Assembly (NCBI RefSeq): GCF_040678635.1
Contig: NZ_JBFATZ010000008.1
Location: 300,197-364,196, forward strand
Direction of reading: 5' to 3'
DNA: 64,000 nucleotides
Origin: Thermopolyspora sp040678635
GTDB lineage: Bacteria; Actinomycetota; Actinomycetes; Streptosporangiales; Streptosporangiaceae
A program made the position numbers and the translations under genes. This document shows, piece after piece, positions 52,041 to 60,310 of the stretch (its first letter is position 1; every line of letters starts with the position of its first letter). The notes beneath the pieces were generated by a model. That model searched no databases and had not been told where the DNA came from. It was given only the letters and a program-made list of their open reading frames with translations.

Positions 52041-52832
52041 TCAGATCTGCGGGCCGCCGCCCGGCGGGCCCTCACCGTCGCCGCCGCCCAGGGCCGCGCC
52101 GATCGGCACCGCGAACGCGATCCCGGCGAACGCGTCGTCGCCTCCCGGGTCCGCTATGGAGACGACGATCCCGATGACCAGGCCGTCGGCGTCGAGGAGG
52201 GGACCGCCGGAGCTCCCCGGGTTGGCGGCGGCGTCGAACTGGATGAGCCCGCTCGGCCCGCCGTCCACGGCCTTCCGGTTGAGCCCCGACACCACGCCGG
52301 TGGAGACGCTGTGCGTGAGGCCCAGCGGGTTGCCGATGGCCACCACGGGGGCGCCCACCTCCGCGCCGCCGCCGAGCGTCGCGGGGACGACGATCTCCGG
52401 CAGCTTCGCGGGTTTGAGCATCGCGACGTCGAGCTTGGGATTCGCCGACGCCACGGCGGCCTTCGCCTTGGTTCCGTCGGCGAACGTCAGGTTGATCTCC
52501 TTGGCGCCCTTGATGACGTGGTGCGCCGTGATGACCGTCCCGTCCTCGGACGCGATCACCCCGGTGCCGAGCGACCGCCCGGCCTGGACGGTCACCACCG
52601 ACGGCCCGACCTTCTGATAGACCTCGGTCGTGGTGAGCTTCGTGGCGCTGGGCGTCGGCGTCGGGCTCACGGTGGGCGCGGCGGCCTGGCCACCGCTCCC
52701 GCCACCGCCCATCAGGTACGCCAGCACCGCCACGACGACGAGGGCGACGCCCCCGGCGAGAACCCACCGAGACCTCCAGGCCACGGCCCCCTGAGCTTCG
52801 GCCGCACCGGCCTCCCGCGGCACGTGCTCCAT
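52041..52832 (-). CDS. membrane-anchored trypsin-like serine protease (HtrA/S1C type, no PDZ)
   Basis: 263 residues from ATG 52832 (alternative ATG 52868). One membrane helix (RWVLAGGVALVVVAVLAYLM, near 25-45) is followed by a Ser/Thr/Pro linker and a chymotrypsin-fold domain. The triad is His in VITAHHVIKG, Asp in NPKLDVAMLKPA and Ser in NPGSSGGPLLDADG. It lacks the PDZ domain of HtrA. Its location as first gene of the MoxR operon, 38 bp before moxR, is not the usual content of such operons and suggests a functional link at the membrane. Confidence 0.85.
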   Translation of the reverse strand: MEHVPREAGAAEAQGAVAWRSRWVLAGGVALVVVAVLAYLMGGGGSGGQAAAPTVSPTPTPSATKLTTTEVYQKVGPSVVTVQAGRSLGTGVIASEDGTVITAHHVIKGAKEINLTFADGTKAKAAVASANPKLDVAMLKPAKLPEIVVPATLGGGAEVGAPVVAIGNPLGLTHSVSTGVVSGLNRKAVDGGPSGLIQFDAAANPGSSGGPLLDADGLVIGIVVSIADPGGDDAFAGIAFAVPIGAALGGGDGEGPPGGGPQI

Positions 52833-53008
52833 CGCCCCATAGTCATAAACCTTGGCGAAAAGTGCCATAAAAAACGCCTGAGAAACTGCTGAGAACCGGC
52901 CGAGCGCCCCGGAATCGCGCACGGTGGGGATCTCACAAAATGGGGATCGCGCATGGTGGGGATGACGTCGCCTGTCTCCGCTCGCGGCGGCGACGGACAA
53001 TGGCGCCC

Positions 53009-53866
53009 ATGGATCTGCGTGAGTTCGGCGAGTTCCTGAGGTCGCGGCGGGACCGCATCCAGCCCGGCGAGGTGGGACTGCCGGCGGGGACGCGACGCCG
53101 GGTGCCCGGGCTGCGCCGGGACGAGGTGGCGATGCTGGCCGGGGCCTCGACCGACTACTACAACCAGCTTGAGCAGGGGCGGGGCGCGCAGCCGTCGGAG
53201 CAGATGGTGGCGGCGCTCGCCCGCGCGCTCCGGCTGACCGCGGACGAGCGGTCGCATCTGTTCCTCCTGGCGGGCCGCCCGGTCCCGCCGCCGCACGGCC
53301 TGTCGGCGCACGTGCATCCGGGCATGCTGGACCTGCTGGGACGGCTGCCCACGACGCCGGCGGCCGTGATCACCGACCTGCACGCCACGCTCGTCCAGAA
53401 CCGCCTGGCCACCGCGCTCCTCGGACCGATCGGCACGGCGAAGGGCCACGAGGCCAGCTTCGTCTACCGGTGGTTCACCGACCCGGAGGCCCGCTCGCGC
53501 TACCACCCGGACGAGCACGACCACCAGTCCCGCGTCTTCGTCGCCGACCTGCGCGCCGTATCGGGACGCCGGGGCGGCGACGAGGAGGTAACCACCCTCA
53601 TCGACACGCTGCTGTCGTCCAGCGCCGAGTTCGCCGACCTATGGGCGCATCAGGAGGTGGCCGTACGACGCAAGGACCGCAAGCGCCTCATGCATCCGGA
53701 ACTGGGCGTCATCGAGCTTGACTGCCTCAGCCTGCTGAGCGAGGACGGCACCCAGCGCCTGCTCTGGTTCACCCCGCCGGTCGGCAGCGACTCGGCCGAG
53801 AAACTCGCCCTGCTCAACGTCCTCGGCAGCCAGGACATCACCGCGGACCCGAGTCCGACGCGCTGA
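53009..53866 (+). CDS. XRE-family regulator with MmyB-like ligand domain
   Basis: 285 residues from ATG 53009 (53000 also in frame). The N-terminal helix-turn-helix has the family phrase RRVPGLRRDEVAMLAGASTDYYNQLEQGRG (about 30-60). The MmyB-like C-domain shows TPAAVITDLHATLVQNRLATALLGP, FTDPEARSRY and SAEFADLWAHQEVAV..RLMHPELGVIELD. These regulators often control adjacent reductase genes. The gene once next to it may be the oxidoreductase whose tail remains at 53950. A long hairpin starts on its stop codon. Confidence 0.92.
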   Translation: MDLREFGEFLRSRRDRIQPGEVGLPAGTRRRVPGLRRDEVAMLAGASTDYYNQLEQGRGAQPSEQMVAALARALRLTADERSHLFLLAGRPVPPPHGLSAHVHPGMLDLLGRLPTTPAAVITDLHATLVQNRLATALLGPIGTAKGHEASFVYRWFTDPEARSRYHPDEHDHQSRVFVADLRAVSGRRGGDEEVTTLIDTLLSSSAEFADLWAHQEVAVRRKDRKRLMHPELGVIELDCLSLLSEDGTQRLLWFTPPVGSDSAEKLALLNVLGSQDITADPSPTR

Positions 53867-53902
53867 GCCCTTCCTCGCGGCGCTGCGTCGCGAGGAAGGG
53901 CT
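53866..53902. terminator. 14-bp stem-loop terminator at the XRE gene stop
   Basis: AGCCCTTCCTCGCG (53866-53879) pairs perfectly with CGCGAGGAAGGGCT (53889-53902) around a 9-base loop. The stem begins with the last base of the TGA stop. Confidence 0.8.
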
Positions 53903-53949
53903 CCGGCGGCCGGGTGGTCACCACCGCTGAAGCATCCCTGCCCCTGTGC

Positions 53950-53994
53950 TCAGGGCCGGATGATGACCTTCCCTTTGGCCCCTTTGGCGTGGCC
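53950..53994 (-). pseudogene. C-terminal tail of a quinone-type oxidoreductase
   Basis: Fourteen codons and a stop read GHAKGAKGKVIIRP, the ending of MDR-family reductases (compare GHAKGKVIVQP in the enzyme at 15659). The sequence upstream is the 3' end of the lipase in another frame, so the rest of the gene is gone. Reductases of this type are common partners of XRE/MmyB or TetR regulators, which fits the intact regulator next door. Confidence 0.55.
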
Positions 53995-53999
53995 CCTGG

Positions 54000-55334
54000 T
54001 CACGCCCGGCCGTGCTTGCCACTCCGCCCCGGCGCCGAGAAGCGTTCGGTGAGGAACTCGACGGTTCCCGAGACTCCGTACGACTGCTCGGCCGAGTGGG
54101 TCTTGCCCTCGTGTTCGACCAGCGCGATGTCGGCGCCCTTGGCGCGGTACTTCGCCGCCAGCCGGCGAGCGGCCTCGACCGGCAGGAGCTCGTCGGCCGT
54201 GCCGTGGTACATGTACACGGGCGCGATCGGCGTGCCGCCGAAGCCGATCGGGCTGATGCCGTACGCGAAGGCGCGGAAGCGGCCGGTCCGCAGCGAGCCC
54301 GGCCACGCCTCGAACTGCTCCAGCGTCGCGTTGTAGGGCCCGGCGGCGACGGCCGCGCCGGAGCAGCCGTGCTCGGCCCGGTCGGCGTAGGCCCGCGCCT
54401 GCTCGTTGATGTACCGGTCGGTGTTGGCCTTCGGGAAGGTGTGGCGGAAGGTGGCGAACCCGAACGGCAGCCAGCCGGAGATCTGCTGGCCGCTGATGGC
54501 GGCCAGGGCGGCGTTCAGGTCGGCGATGACGCCGCCGATGGCGATGCCGCTGATCTTCAGTTCCGGGGCGAACCTGGCGTGCCGCTGGGCGGCCGCGGCG
54601 GTGGCGAAGCCGCCTCCGGAGTAGCCCCACAGGCCGACGGGGGCGTTGCGGGCCACGCCCGCCGGTTTGAAGGACCGGGCCGCGCGGATGCCGTCGAGGA
54701 TTCCGTGCGCGGCCGCGTCGCCGCCCATGAACTCCGATTTCGGCCCCTCGTAGTCGGGCACCATCACCGACCAGCCGCGCCGTACCGCGTCCGCGACCTG
54801 CTGCCGGTCGAAGGCGATCGCGGTCGGGCCGACGGGCACCGAGCCCGCCCGGAGCAGATAGGACGGCGCGCAGAAGGTGGCCAGGCCGTCCTCTGGGGTT
54901 TGGTACGACAGCAGGGGCCGGGGGCCCTTGCCGGTCCACGGGGCGGTGGGCACGAGCAGGGTGCCGACCGTCGCCGTGGGCCGCCCCGCGTTGTCGCGGG
55001 TCTTGTACAGCAGTTGCCAGACCCGAGCCGGAGCCGGCACCGCGAGGGCGTCGGCCGACAGGCTCCGCGACCGCAGCACCGTGCCGTCGCGCACCGAGCC
55101 CAGCCCGGCCGGCACGGCGTAGAAGGGATCATCGTCCGGTTGGGGGACGACGGCCGTGCCGGACGACGGAGAGGGGGAAACGGTGGGAGAAGCGGTGGGC
55201 GAACTGGTGGGGGCGGTGGGGGAAGCGGTGGCGGTGGCCATCGCGGCGGGCGCCGCGACCGTGCCGGTCAGCGCGAGCATGCTCCGCGCGGCCGTCGCCA
55301 CCGACCCCACCCACCCCCGCGCCACCACGATCAT
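54000..55334 (-). CDS. secreted lipase (triacylglycerol lipase, LIP family)
   Basis: About 444 residues; the start is uncertain (ATG 55334 gives a signal-like N-terminus VGSVATAARSMLALTGTVAAPAAMA). A Ser/Thr/Pro spacer (SPTAPTSSPTASPTVSPSPS) leads to an alpha/beta-hydrolase domain. The nucleophile is VGLWGYSGGGFATAAA (near 225), the acid YMYHGTADELLPVEAA and the base EHEGKTHSAEQS, as in secreted lipases/esterases of actinomycetes and yeast LIP proteins. Cys pairs (FCAPSYL, EHGCSGA) suit an extracellular enzyme. The coding start overlaps, on the other strand, a remnant of an XRE gene. Confidence 0.85.
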   Translation of the reverse strand: MIVVARGWVGSVATAARSMLALTGTVAAPAAMATATASPTAPTSSPTASPTVSPSPSSGTAVVPQPDDDPFYAVPAGLGSVRDGTVLRSRSLSADALAVPAPARVWQLLYKTRDNAGRPTATVGTLLVPTAPWTGKGPRPLLSYQTPEDGLATFCAPSYLLRAGSVPVGPTAIAFDRQQVADAVRRGWSVMVPDYEGPKSEFMGGDAAAHGILDGIRAARSFKPAGVARNAPVGLWGYSGGGFATAAAAQRHARFAPELKISGIAIGGVIADLNAALAAISGQQISGWLPFGFATFRHTFPKANTDRYINEQARAYADRAEHGCSGAAVAAGPYNATLEQFEAWPGSLRTGRFRAFAYGISPIGFGGTPIAPVYMYHGTADELLPVEAARRLAAKYRAKGADIALVEHEGKTHSAEQSYGVSGTVEFLTERFSAPGRSGKHGRA

Positions 55335-55617
55335 CGGCGAGCTCAGCATCCACAGCGCGGAGTTTCGGCGGCTGTGGGCCCGACACGACGTGAAGGAGAC
55401 CGTCCACGGGAGGAAGCCGTTCCGGCACCCGCGCGTCGGCGACATCACCCTCGACTGGGACACCTATCCGCTGCCCGGCAACCCCGGCCCGTTCCTGCTC
55501 GTCTACACGGCCGAGCCCGGTACGCCGGACGCCGAGCGCCTCCAGCTCCTGGCCTCCCTCCACGCCACCCGCAGCCGCCGGCCCGCGCCCGCCGACGACA
55601 CCGCCACCCGCGCCTGA
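55279..55617 (+). pseudogene. C-terminal remnant of an XRE/MmyB-type regulator
   Basis: About 112 codons encode LRAAVATDPTHPRATTIIGELSIHSAEFRRLWARHDVKE..GRKPFRHPRVGDITLDWDTYPLPGNPGPFLLVYTAEPG, the end of an MmyB-like ligand domain. The helix-turn-helix half is missing; upstream is the lipase gene on the other strand. It is not a copy of the tail of the XRE gene at 53009, whose sequence differs. The lipase signal-peptide region lies antisense to it, so one gene has been placed into the other. Confidence 0.8.
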
Positions 55618-55658
55618 GCCCGCCGCCGGGCACGTTTCCGGCTCGGGGGGCGGACATG

Positions 55659-55699
55659 CTGACGGGCGCGGCCCCGTCACGAGAGGCCGCGCCCGTCAG
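55659..55699. terminator. 15-bp stem-loop terminator before the DUF1996 gene end
   Basis: CTGACGGGCGCGGCC (55659-55673) and GGCCGCGCCCGTCAG (55685-55699) form a perfect stem with an 11-base loop. It serves the DUF1996 gene ending at 55726 on the minus strand and may also stop plus-strand read-through. Confidence 0.8.
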
Positions 55700-55725
55700 G
55701 TTGGGGGCGGAGGGGGTTGGCTTTG

Positions 55726-57669
55726 TCAGCCGCAGCGCCTGCCGGTGTTGATGCAGTTAACGGCCTGGCGCATCAGCTGCTCCGGCATCACGTTGATGAA
55801 GTCGGAGTGGTCGGTGACCGGCTTGTGCAACTGCTCCGGGAAGCTGTCCACGGCGAAGGACGGGCCGGACGGCACCGAGTAGGTGATGCGCTGCTCAAGC
55901 GCCGGGATCGCCTTGAAGCCCTGCGGGCAGCTCCCGTCGGCCTGGGTGAACGTCACGTGGGTGCGGTGGTTGGCGCTGTCGGTGTTGACGCCGTCCCAGC
56001 AGCTCTGGAACTCGAAGATGCGGACCACCTGGCTGCCGCGCGGGCAGAGGGGGTACTTGTCTTCAAGCCGCCGGTTCTCGAAGCCGGTGCAGGTCCACGA
56101 GGCGTTGGCGTTCGCGGTGCCGTTCGTGAACGACTTCGCGTCGCCGGTGATGATGCGCAGGAACTTCGGCGCATCCACCACCTTGGAGGTCGCGTTACCG
56201 CGGAAGGTCAGCGTGACCGAGGTCGGCCGGAGGATCCTGCCGACGTTGCCGTCGAGACCGCCGCCCGGCTGGTTCGCGTCGGACTCCCGCGTGCCGATCA
56301 CGCGCAGGACCGGCCAGAAGTACGCGGACTTGTCGCCGTTGGTGCAGGTGGTGCCGGCCGCGTCCAGGCTCTCGTTGGTCGACTGGCCGCTGGTGTCGAG
56401 GTTGCCGACGTAGTCGTGCACGTGGTGGGCGCCGTTGCTCACGCCCGGGGCGACGATGACGTTGTCGGAGTTGAAGTGGCGGTTCTCGTTGCGGCCGCAG
56501 CGAGAGGTGAAGGTGCCCCTGGAGGCGTTCTGCTGGAGACGCGGGCGCACCAGGTTCGGGCGTACGCTGCGGATGTCGACGAAGTCCTCGGGCACCGGGC
56601 CGGTCGCCTGGCCGGCGCCGTTGTTGTTGCCGTTGTTCCCGTTGTTGTTGCCGTTGCCCTGGCCGTTGTTGTTGTTGCCCTGGCCGTTTCCGTTGTTGTT
56701 CCCGTTGTTGCCGTTGTTGTTGCCCTGGCCGTTGCCGTTGCCCAGCTCGCAGGTGGCGAGCTGGTTCAGGCCCTGCGGCCGAGCGCCTCCGGCGCGGGCG
56801 ATGGCGATGGAGATCCGGCCAAGGGTGGCGATGCGCTTGGCCCGCAGCGGCCCCAGGATGGCGTTCTGCACGAAGTTGGGGCCACCCTGCCCAGCCGAGT
56901 TCGCCAGACGCCGGTTCGCCTCGGCGACCTGCTGGTCAAGCAGGGCGAGGTTGCGGTTCACCTCGTTCTGCGCCCTGGCCGGGACCTGCCCGAGCTGGTC
57001 GGCCACCGGCGGGCACACGATGGTCTGGCCGTTCCCCTGGCCCTGACCATTGCCCTGACCCTGGCCCTGTCCCTGTCCGTTGCCCTGGCCCTGGCCGTTG
57101 CCGTTGCCCTGACCGTTGCCTTGGTCCTGGCCGTTCCCCTGGTTTTGCCCGTCGCCCTGGCCGTTGCCCTGGCCTTGGCCGTTGCCGTTGCCCTGGCCCT
57201 GACCATTGCCCTGGCCTTGGCCGTTCCCCTGGCCCTGGCCGTTGCCGCCGACGAGATTGCAGGTGGCCAGCCCGTCCAGTCCTTGCGGCTGAGCGCCTCC
57301 GGCGCGGCCGATGGCGATGACGATCCGCTGTATGGCGGCGGCGCGCTTGTCACGCAGCGGCCCGAGGATGGCGTTCTGCACGAAGTTGGGACCGCCCTGC
57401 CCAGCCGAGTTCGCCAGCCGCCGATTCGCCTCGGCGACCTGGTTCTCCAACTGCGCGAGGTTCCTCGTCACCTCCGCCTGAGCCGCGGCGGGCACCTCTC
57501 CCAACCTGTTCCCTACCGACGGACACACGATGGTTTGAGCGCCCCTACCGGGACCGGTCGCGGCCTGTGCCGGCGTCAGCGCGCCCAGGCCGGTACTCGT
57601 GACGAACAGGGCCGTCATGGCCGCAGCCGTTCTCAAGCTCAGGTGGGACCGTCTGTGGTGCCTCTTCAA
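55726..57669 (-). CDS. secreted DUF1996 protein with duplicated N-terminal module and Gly-Asn-Gln linkers
   Basis: 647 residues from TTG 57669, chosen for the GAGGAG site and because it starts a signal peptide (KRHHRRSHLSLRTAAAMTALFV..PAQA). Two copies of a roughly 95-residue module follow (QTIVCP, EVPAAAQAEVTRNLAQLE or QVPARAQNEVNRNLALLD, then ANRRLANSAGQGGPNFVQNA in both), joined by GNGQGQ-type linkers. A GNNNGNNG linker leads to the C-terminal DUF1996 domain with GAHHVHDYVGNLD, CTNGDKSAYFWPVL and the closing HSDFINVM. DUF1996 proteins are secreted, often beside glycan-binding modules; activity is unknown. No operon partners. Confidence 0.85.
   Translation of the reverse strand: MKRHHRRSHLSLRTAAAMTALFVTSTGLGALTPAQAATGPGRGAQTIVCPSVGNRLGEVPAAAQAEVTRNLAQLENQVAEANRRLANSAGQGGPNFVQNAILGPLRDKRAAAIQRIVIAIGRAGGAQPQGLDGLATCNLVGGNGQGQGNGQGQGNGQGQGNGNGQGQGNGQGDGQNQGNGQDQGNGQGNGNGQGQGNGQGQGQGQGNGQGQGNGQTIVCPPVADQLGQVPARAQNEVNRNLALLDQQVAEANRRLANSAGQGGPNFVQNAILGPLRAKRIATLGRISIAIARAGGARPQGLNQLATCELGNGNGQGNNNGNNGNNNGNGQGNNNNGQGNGNNNGNNGNNNGAGQATGPVPEDFVDIRSVRPNLVRPRLQQNASRGTFTSRCGRNENRHFNSDNVIVAPGVSNGAHHVHDYVGNLDTSGQSTNESLDAAGTTCTNGDKSAYFWPVLRVIGTRESDANQPGGGLDGNVGRILRPTSVTLTFRGNATSKVVDAPKFLRIITGDAKSFTNGTANANASWTCTGFENRRLEDKYPLCPRGSQVVRIFEFQSCWDGVNTDSANHRTHVTFTQADGSCPQGFKAIPALEQRITYSVPSGPSFAVDSFPEQLHKPVTDHSDFINVMPEQLMRQAVNCINTGRRCG
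56617..56745 (-). repeat. Asn/Gly/Gln low-complexity linker repeat 2
   Basis: Dense GTTGTT and CCGTTG units on the plus strand encode GNGQGNNNGNNGN-type linker sequence between the second N-terminal module and the DUF1996 domain. Confidence 0.8.
57025..57243 (-). repeat. GNGQGQ linker repeat 1
   Basis: About 220 bp of imperfect 6- and 12-base units (CTGGCCGTTGCC variants) encode a run of about 70 residues of only Gly, Asn and Gln with rare Asp. It separates the two duplicated N-terminal modules and is prone to slippage. Confidence 0.85.
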
Positions 57670-57883
57670 GAGAATCTCCTCGTCTACCGGTCCACGCCCT
57701 GGATGCTGAAGTGGGCCCGACACCCCTTCAGGCGGCTTGATCCGGGGCGGACGGTGGCGTGACCGGTCAGCTTGCGACTGTGCTGACCGGGGATACGCAC
57801 GAGGAGAGGGGGTCGCCTCAGACTTTCTGAAAGTTGTTAAAAGTTGCCATACCCGGCCCGTGATATCGGGCGGGACCTGACTT

Positions 57884-59179
57884 TCACAGCGACTCGGCGA
57901 GCGCCTCGTCGAGGATGTCCATCCCCCGGTCCAGTTCGTCGTCGCCGAGCGTCAGCGGAGGCGCGATGCGGAAGATCCCACCCATACCGGGAAGCTGCAC
58001 GATGTTCATATGCAGGCCGCGCCGCAAACACGCCGCGGTGACGGCCTGCCCGAGCTTCTCGGCGGGCTGCTTCGTCTCCCGATCGCTCACCAGCTCGATG
58101 CCCTGCAGCAGCCCCCTGCCGCGCACGTCGCCGACGACCTCGTACCGCCGCTGCAGCTCAAGCAGCCGCTCCCGCAGCCGAGCCCCGAGTACGGCGGCGC
58201 GCTTGACGAGCCCGTCCCGCTCGACCACCTGCAGCACCGTCGAGCCGACGAGCGCGGCGAGCGGATCGGACACATGCGTGGTGAAGAAGAGGAAGCCCCG
58301 CGAGTGGCAGACCTCCTCGATCTCCTCGCTCGTGACCACGGCCGCCACGGGCAGCCCCGCCCCGAGCGTCTTGGACAGGGTGAGGATGTCCGGCACGATG
58401 CCGTCACGCTCGAAGGCGTACATTGCCCCGGTACGGCCGATGCCGGTCTGCGCCTCGTCGGCGATGAGCAGCATGCCGCGCTCCTCGCATTTGCGCTTCA
58501 GGGCGGCGAGGTACCCGGCGGGCGGGTCGATGATGCCGCCGGAGGACAGGATCGGCTCGACCAGCACCGCCGCGAGAGCGCCCGCCGACTGCCGGTCGAT
58601 CAGCTCGAACCCGTAGTCGAGCTCCGCCTCCCAGTCGTAGGAGCCGTCCGCGCGCCGGAACGGCGAGCGGTAGGCGTTGGGCGTCGGCAACGTCATGTTC
58701 CCCGGTATCGGCGGACCGTAGCCGCGCCGCCCCGCCGAGTACGTCGCGGCGGCGGCTCCCGAGGTCATGCCGTGCCACGACCGGTCGAAGGACACGATCT
58801 CGTACCCGCCGGTGTACAGCTTCGCCATCTTGATCGCGGCCTCGTTCGACTCCGCGCCGGTGGTGAGCAGGAACACCTTCGACAGCGTGGGCGGCAGCGT
58901 GCCCGTCAGCCGCTCGGCGAACTCCACCACGGGACGGCTGAGCATCCCGCTGAACAGGTGGTCGAGGTTCGACACCGCCCGGGTGACCGCCGCGACGATG
59001 TCGGGATGGGCGTGCCCGAGCACCGCGCTCATCTGCCCCGAGGTGAAGTCGAGGATCGCGTTGCCCTGATCGTCGTACACGTAGGACCCTTCGGCCCGCT
59101 CGATGATCCGCGGCGTGAAGGCCGCGCCGTACCGAACGAGATGGCGATCCACTGCCTCCCAAAAGCCACCATTTTCCAC
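57884..59179 (-). CDS. dgdA: 2,2-dialkylglycine decarboxylase (class III aminotransferase fold)
   Basis: 431 residues from GTG 59179. The sequence follows 2,2-dialkylglycine decarboxylase closely: LDFTSGQMSAVLGHAHPDIV, LDHLFSGMLSRPVVEFA, LLTTGAESNEAAIKMAKL, SWHGMTSGAAAATYSAGRRG, EPILSSGGIIDPPAGYLAALKRKCE, IADEAQTGIGRTG, the PLP Lys in LTLSKTLGAGLPVAAVVTS, and IVQLPGMGGIFRIAPPLT. The enzyme couples decarboxylation of 2,2-dialkylglycines such as 2-aminoisobutyrate with transamination of pyruvate to alanine. It diverges from an AraC-type regulator rather than the LysR-type DgdR known in Burkholderia. Alpha,alpha-dialkyl amino acids occur in fungal peptaibols, a plausible soil substrate. Confidence 0.88.
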   Translation of the reverse strand: MENGGFWEAVDRHLVRYGAAFTPRIIERAEGSYVYDDQGNAILDFTSGQMSAVLGHAHPDIVAAVTRAVSNLDHLFSGMLSRPVVEFAERLTGTLPPTLSKVFLLTTGAESNEAAIKMAKLYTGGYEIVSFDRSWHGMTSGAAAATYSAGRRGYGPPIPGNMTLPTPNAYRSPFRRADGSYDWEAELDYGFELIDRQSAGALAAVLVEPILSSGGIIDPPAGYLAALKRKCEERGMLLIADEAQTGIGRTGAMYAFERDGIVPDILTLSKTLGAGLPVAAVVTSEEIEEVCHSRGFLFFTTHVSDPLAALVGSTVLQVVERDGLVKRAAVLGARLRERLLELQRRYEVVGDVRGRGLLQGIELVSDRETKQPAEKLGQAVTAACLRRGLHMNIVQLPGMGGIFRIAPPLTLGDDELDRGMDILDEALAESL

Positions 59180-59284
59180 GGGTAACGCCCTGCCTTTCCC
59201 TTGTGTCGCTGGCAGCGCAACCGAGCGCCCCCCGAAAGCCCCGGGCCACTCCGCCCCCTGACGCGAGCGGGTTATCGTGAGCCC

Positions 59285-60304
59285 GTGCGTAGGGCGGGTC
59301 TGCCGGGTAACGTGGCCCGGCGGCTGGTGCGGGTCGCGGAGCGGCGCGGCCTCGACGTGACCGCCATACTGCGCCGGACGGGCATCCCCACCGACGCCTC
59401 GGGCCTGCCGCGCGGCACCGGCGTGACGATCGGCCAGGTGGCGAAGCTCACCCAGGAGCTGTGGACCCTGACCGGGGACGAGCTGTTCGGGCTGGGCCCG
59501 CCCGCCCCGCTGGGCACCATGAAGCTCGTGATGCGCTCGCTGATCCACGTGCCCGACCTCCACGCGGCGCTGCGGCGGCTGGCCGACGCCGGCGGGGTCG
59601 TCCCCGGCATGCCGCGGCTGCGCGTGACGGTCGGCGAGACGCTCGTCGAGGTCGACATCGACATCGACCCGCTGGACGATCCCGATCACCTGGCCGCGGA
59701 GATCATCGCCACGCTGATCCACCGCATGCTGGGGTGGCTCATCGGACGGCGCGTCAGGCTGTGCGAGCTGCGGCTGCCCTGGCCGGCGCCGCCGTACGCC
59801 GCGGACTACGAGATCGTCTTCGGACTTCACCCGGTGTTCGAGGCCGAGCGGCTCGTCCTGGTCTTCGACCGCCGACTGCTGGGCGCGCCCCTGATCCGCG
59901 ACGAAGACGATCTCGCCCGTTTCCTCAGGGACGCGCCGAACGTCTGGCTGGCCACCCGCGACTACGGCTCGTCCACGGCGGACCAGGTACGCAGCATCCT
60001 GCGACGCGGCCTGCGAGGATCCTGGCCGACGCCCGACGACATCGCCGCACGGCTCGGCGTGAGCACCCAGCACCTACGCAGGATGCTGCGGGCCGAACAG
60101 ACCTCGATCGGCCAGATCAAGGAGGACCTTCTACGGGACGCGGCCGTGGCGAGCCTGTCCCGCGGCGAGGAGTCCATCACCGACTTGGCCAGGCGCCTCG
60201 GCTTCTCCGAGGCCAGCGCTTTCCGCCGCGCCTTCCGCCGCTGGACCGGGCTTTCCCCAGGCGCGTACCGGCTGGCGAACGGGGGGCCGCCTGCCGCCGA
60301 ATAA
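59285..60304 (+). CDS. AraC-family regulator with arabinose-binding-like N-terminal domain
   Basis: 339 residues from GTG 59285; the frame is open upstream to 59201. The N-terminal 200 residues (LPGNVARRLVRVAERRGLDVTAILRRTGI, FGLGPPAPLGTMKLVMRSLIHVPDLHAAL) are the ligand domain of OruR/ArgR-like AraC regulators. The C-terminal double HTH shows DIAARLGVSTQHLRRMLRAEQTS and ITDLARRLGFSEASAFRRAFRRWTGLSPGAYR. It diverges from the dialkylglycine decarboxylase across 105 bp, so is probably its activator. It ends 6 bp from the convergent fadD-type gene. Confidence 0.9.
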   Translation: MRRAGLPGNVARRLVRVAERRGLDVTAILRRTGIPTDASGLPRGTGVTIGQVAKLTQELWTLTGDELFGLGPPAPLGTMKLVMRSLIHVPDLHAALRRLADAGGVVPGMPRLRVTVGETLVEVDIDIDPLDDPDHLAAEIIATLIHRMLGWLIGRRVRLCELRLPWPAPPYAADYEIVFGLHPVFEAERLVLVFDRRLLGAPLIRDEDDLARFLRDAPNVWLATRDYGSSTADQVRSILRRGLRGSWPTPDDIAARLGVSTQHLRRMLRAEQTSIGQIKEDLLRDAAVASLSRGEESITDLARRLGFSEASAFRRAFRRWTGLSPGAYRLANGGPPAAE

Positions 60305-60310
60305 ACGACA

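Noticed and set aside
49549..52617. Very long plus-strand frame across the MoxR operon
   Set aside because: Its translation has no domain, whereas the minus strand holds four recognisable genes with ribosome sites.
55717..57762. 681-codon plus-strand frame with Val/Ala/Leu repeats opposite the DUF1996 gene
   Set aside because: The hydrophobic repeats (ALAVAVALTVAL) are the complement of Gly-Asn-Gln codons. The minus strand has the signal peptide and the DUF1996 domain.
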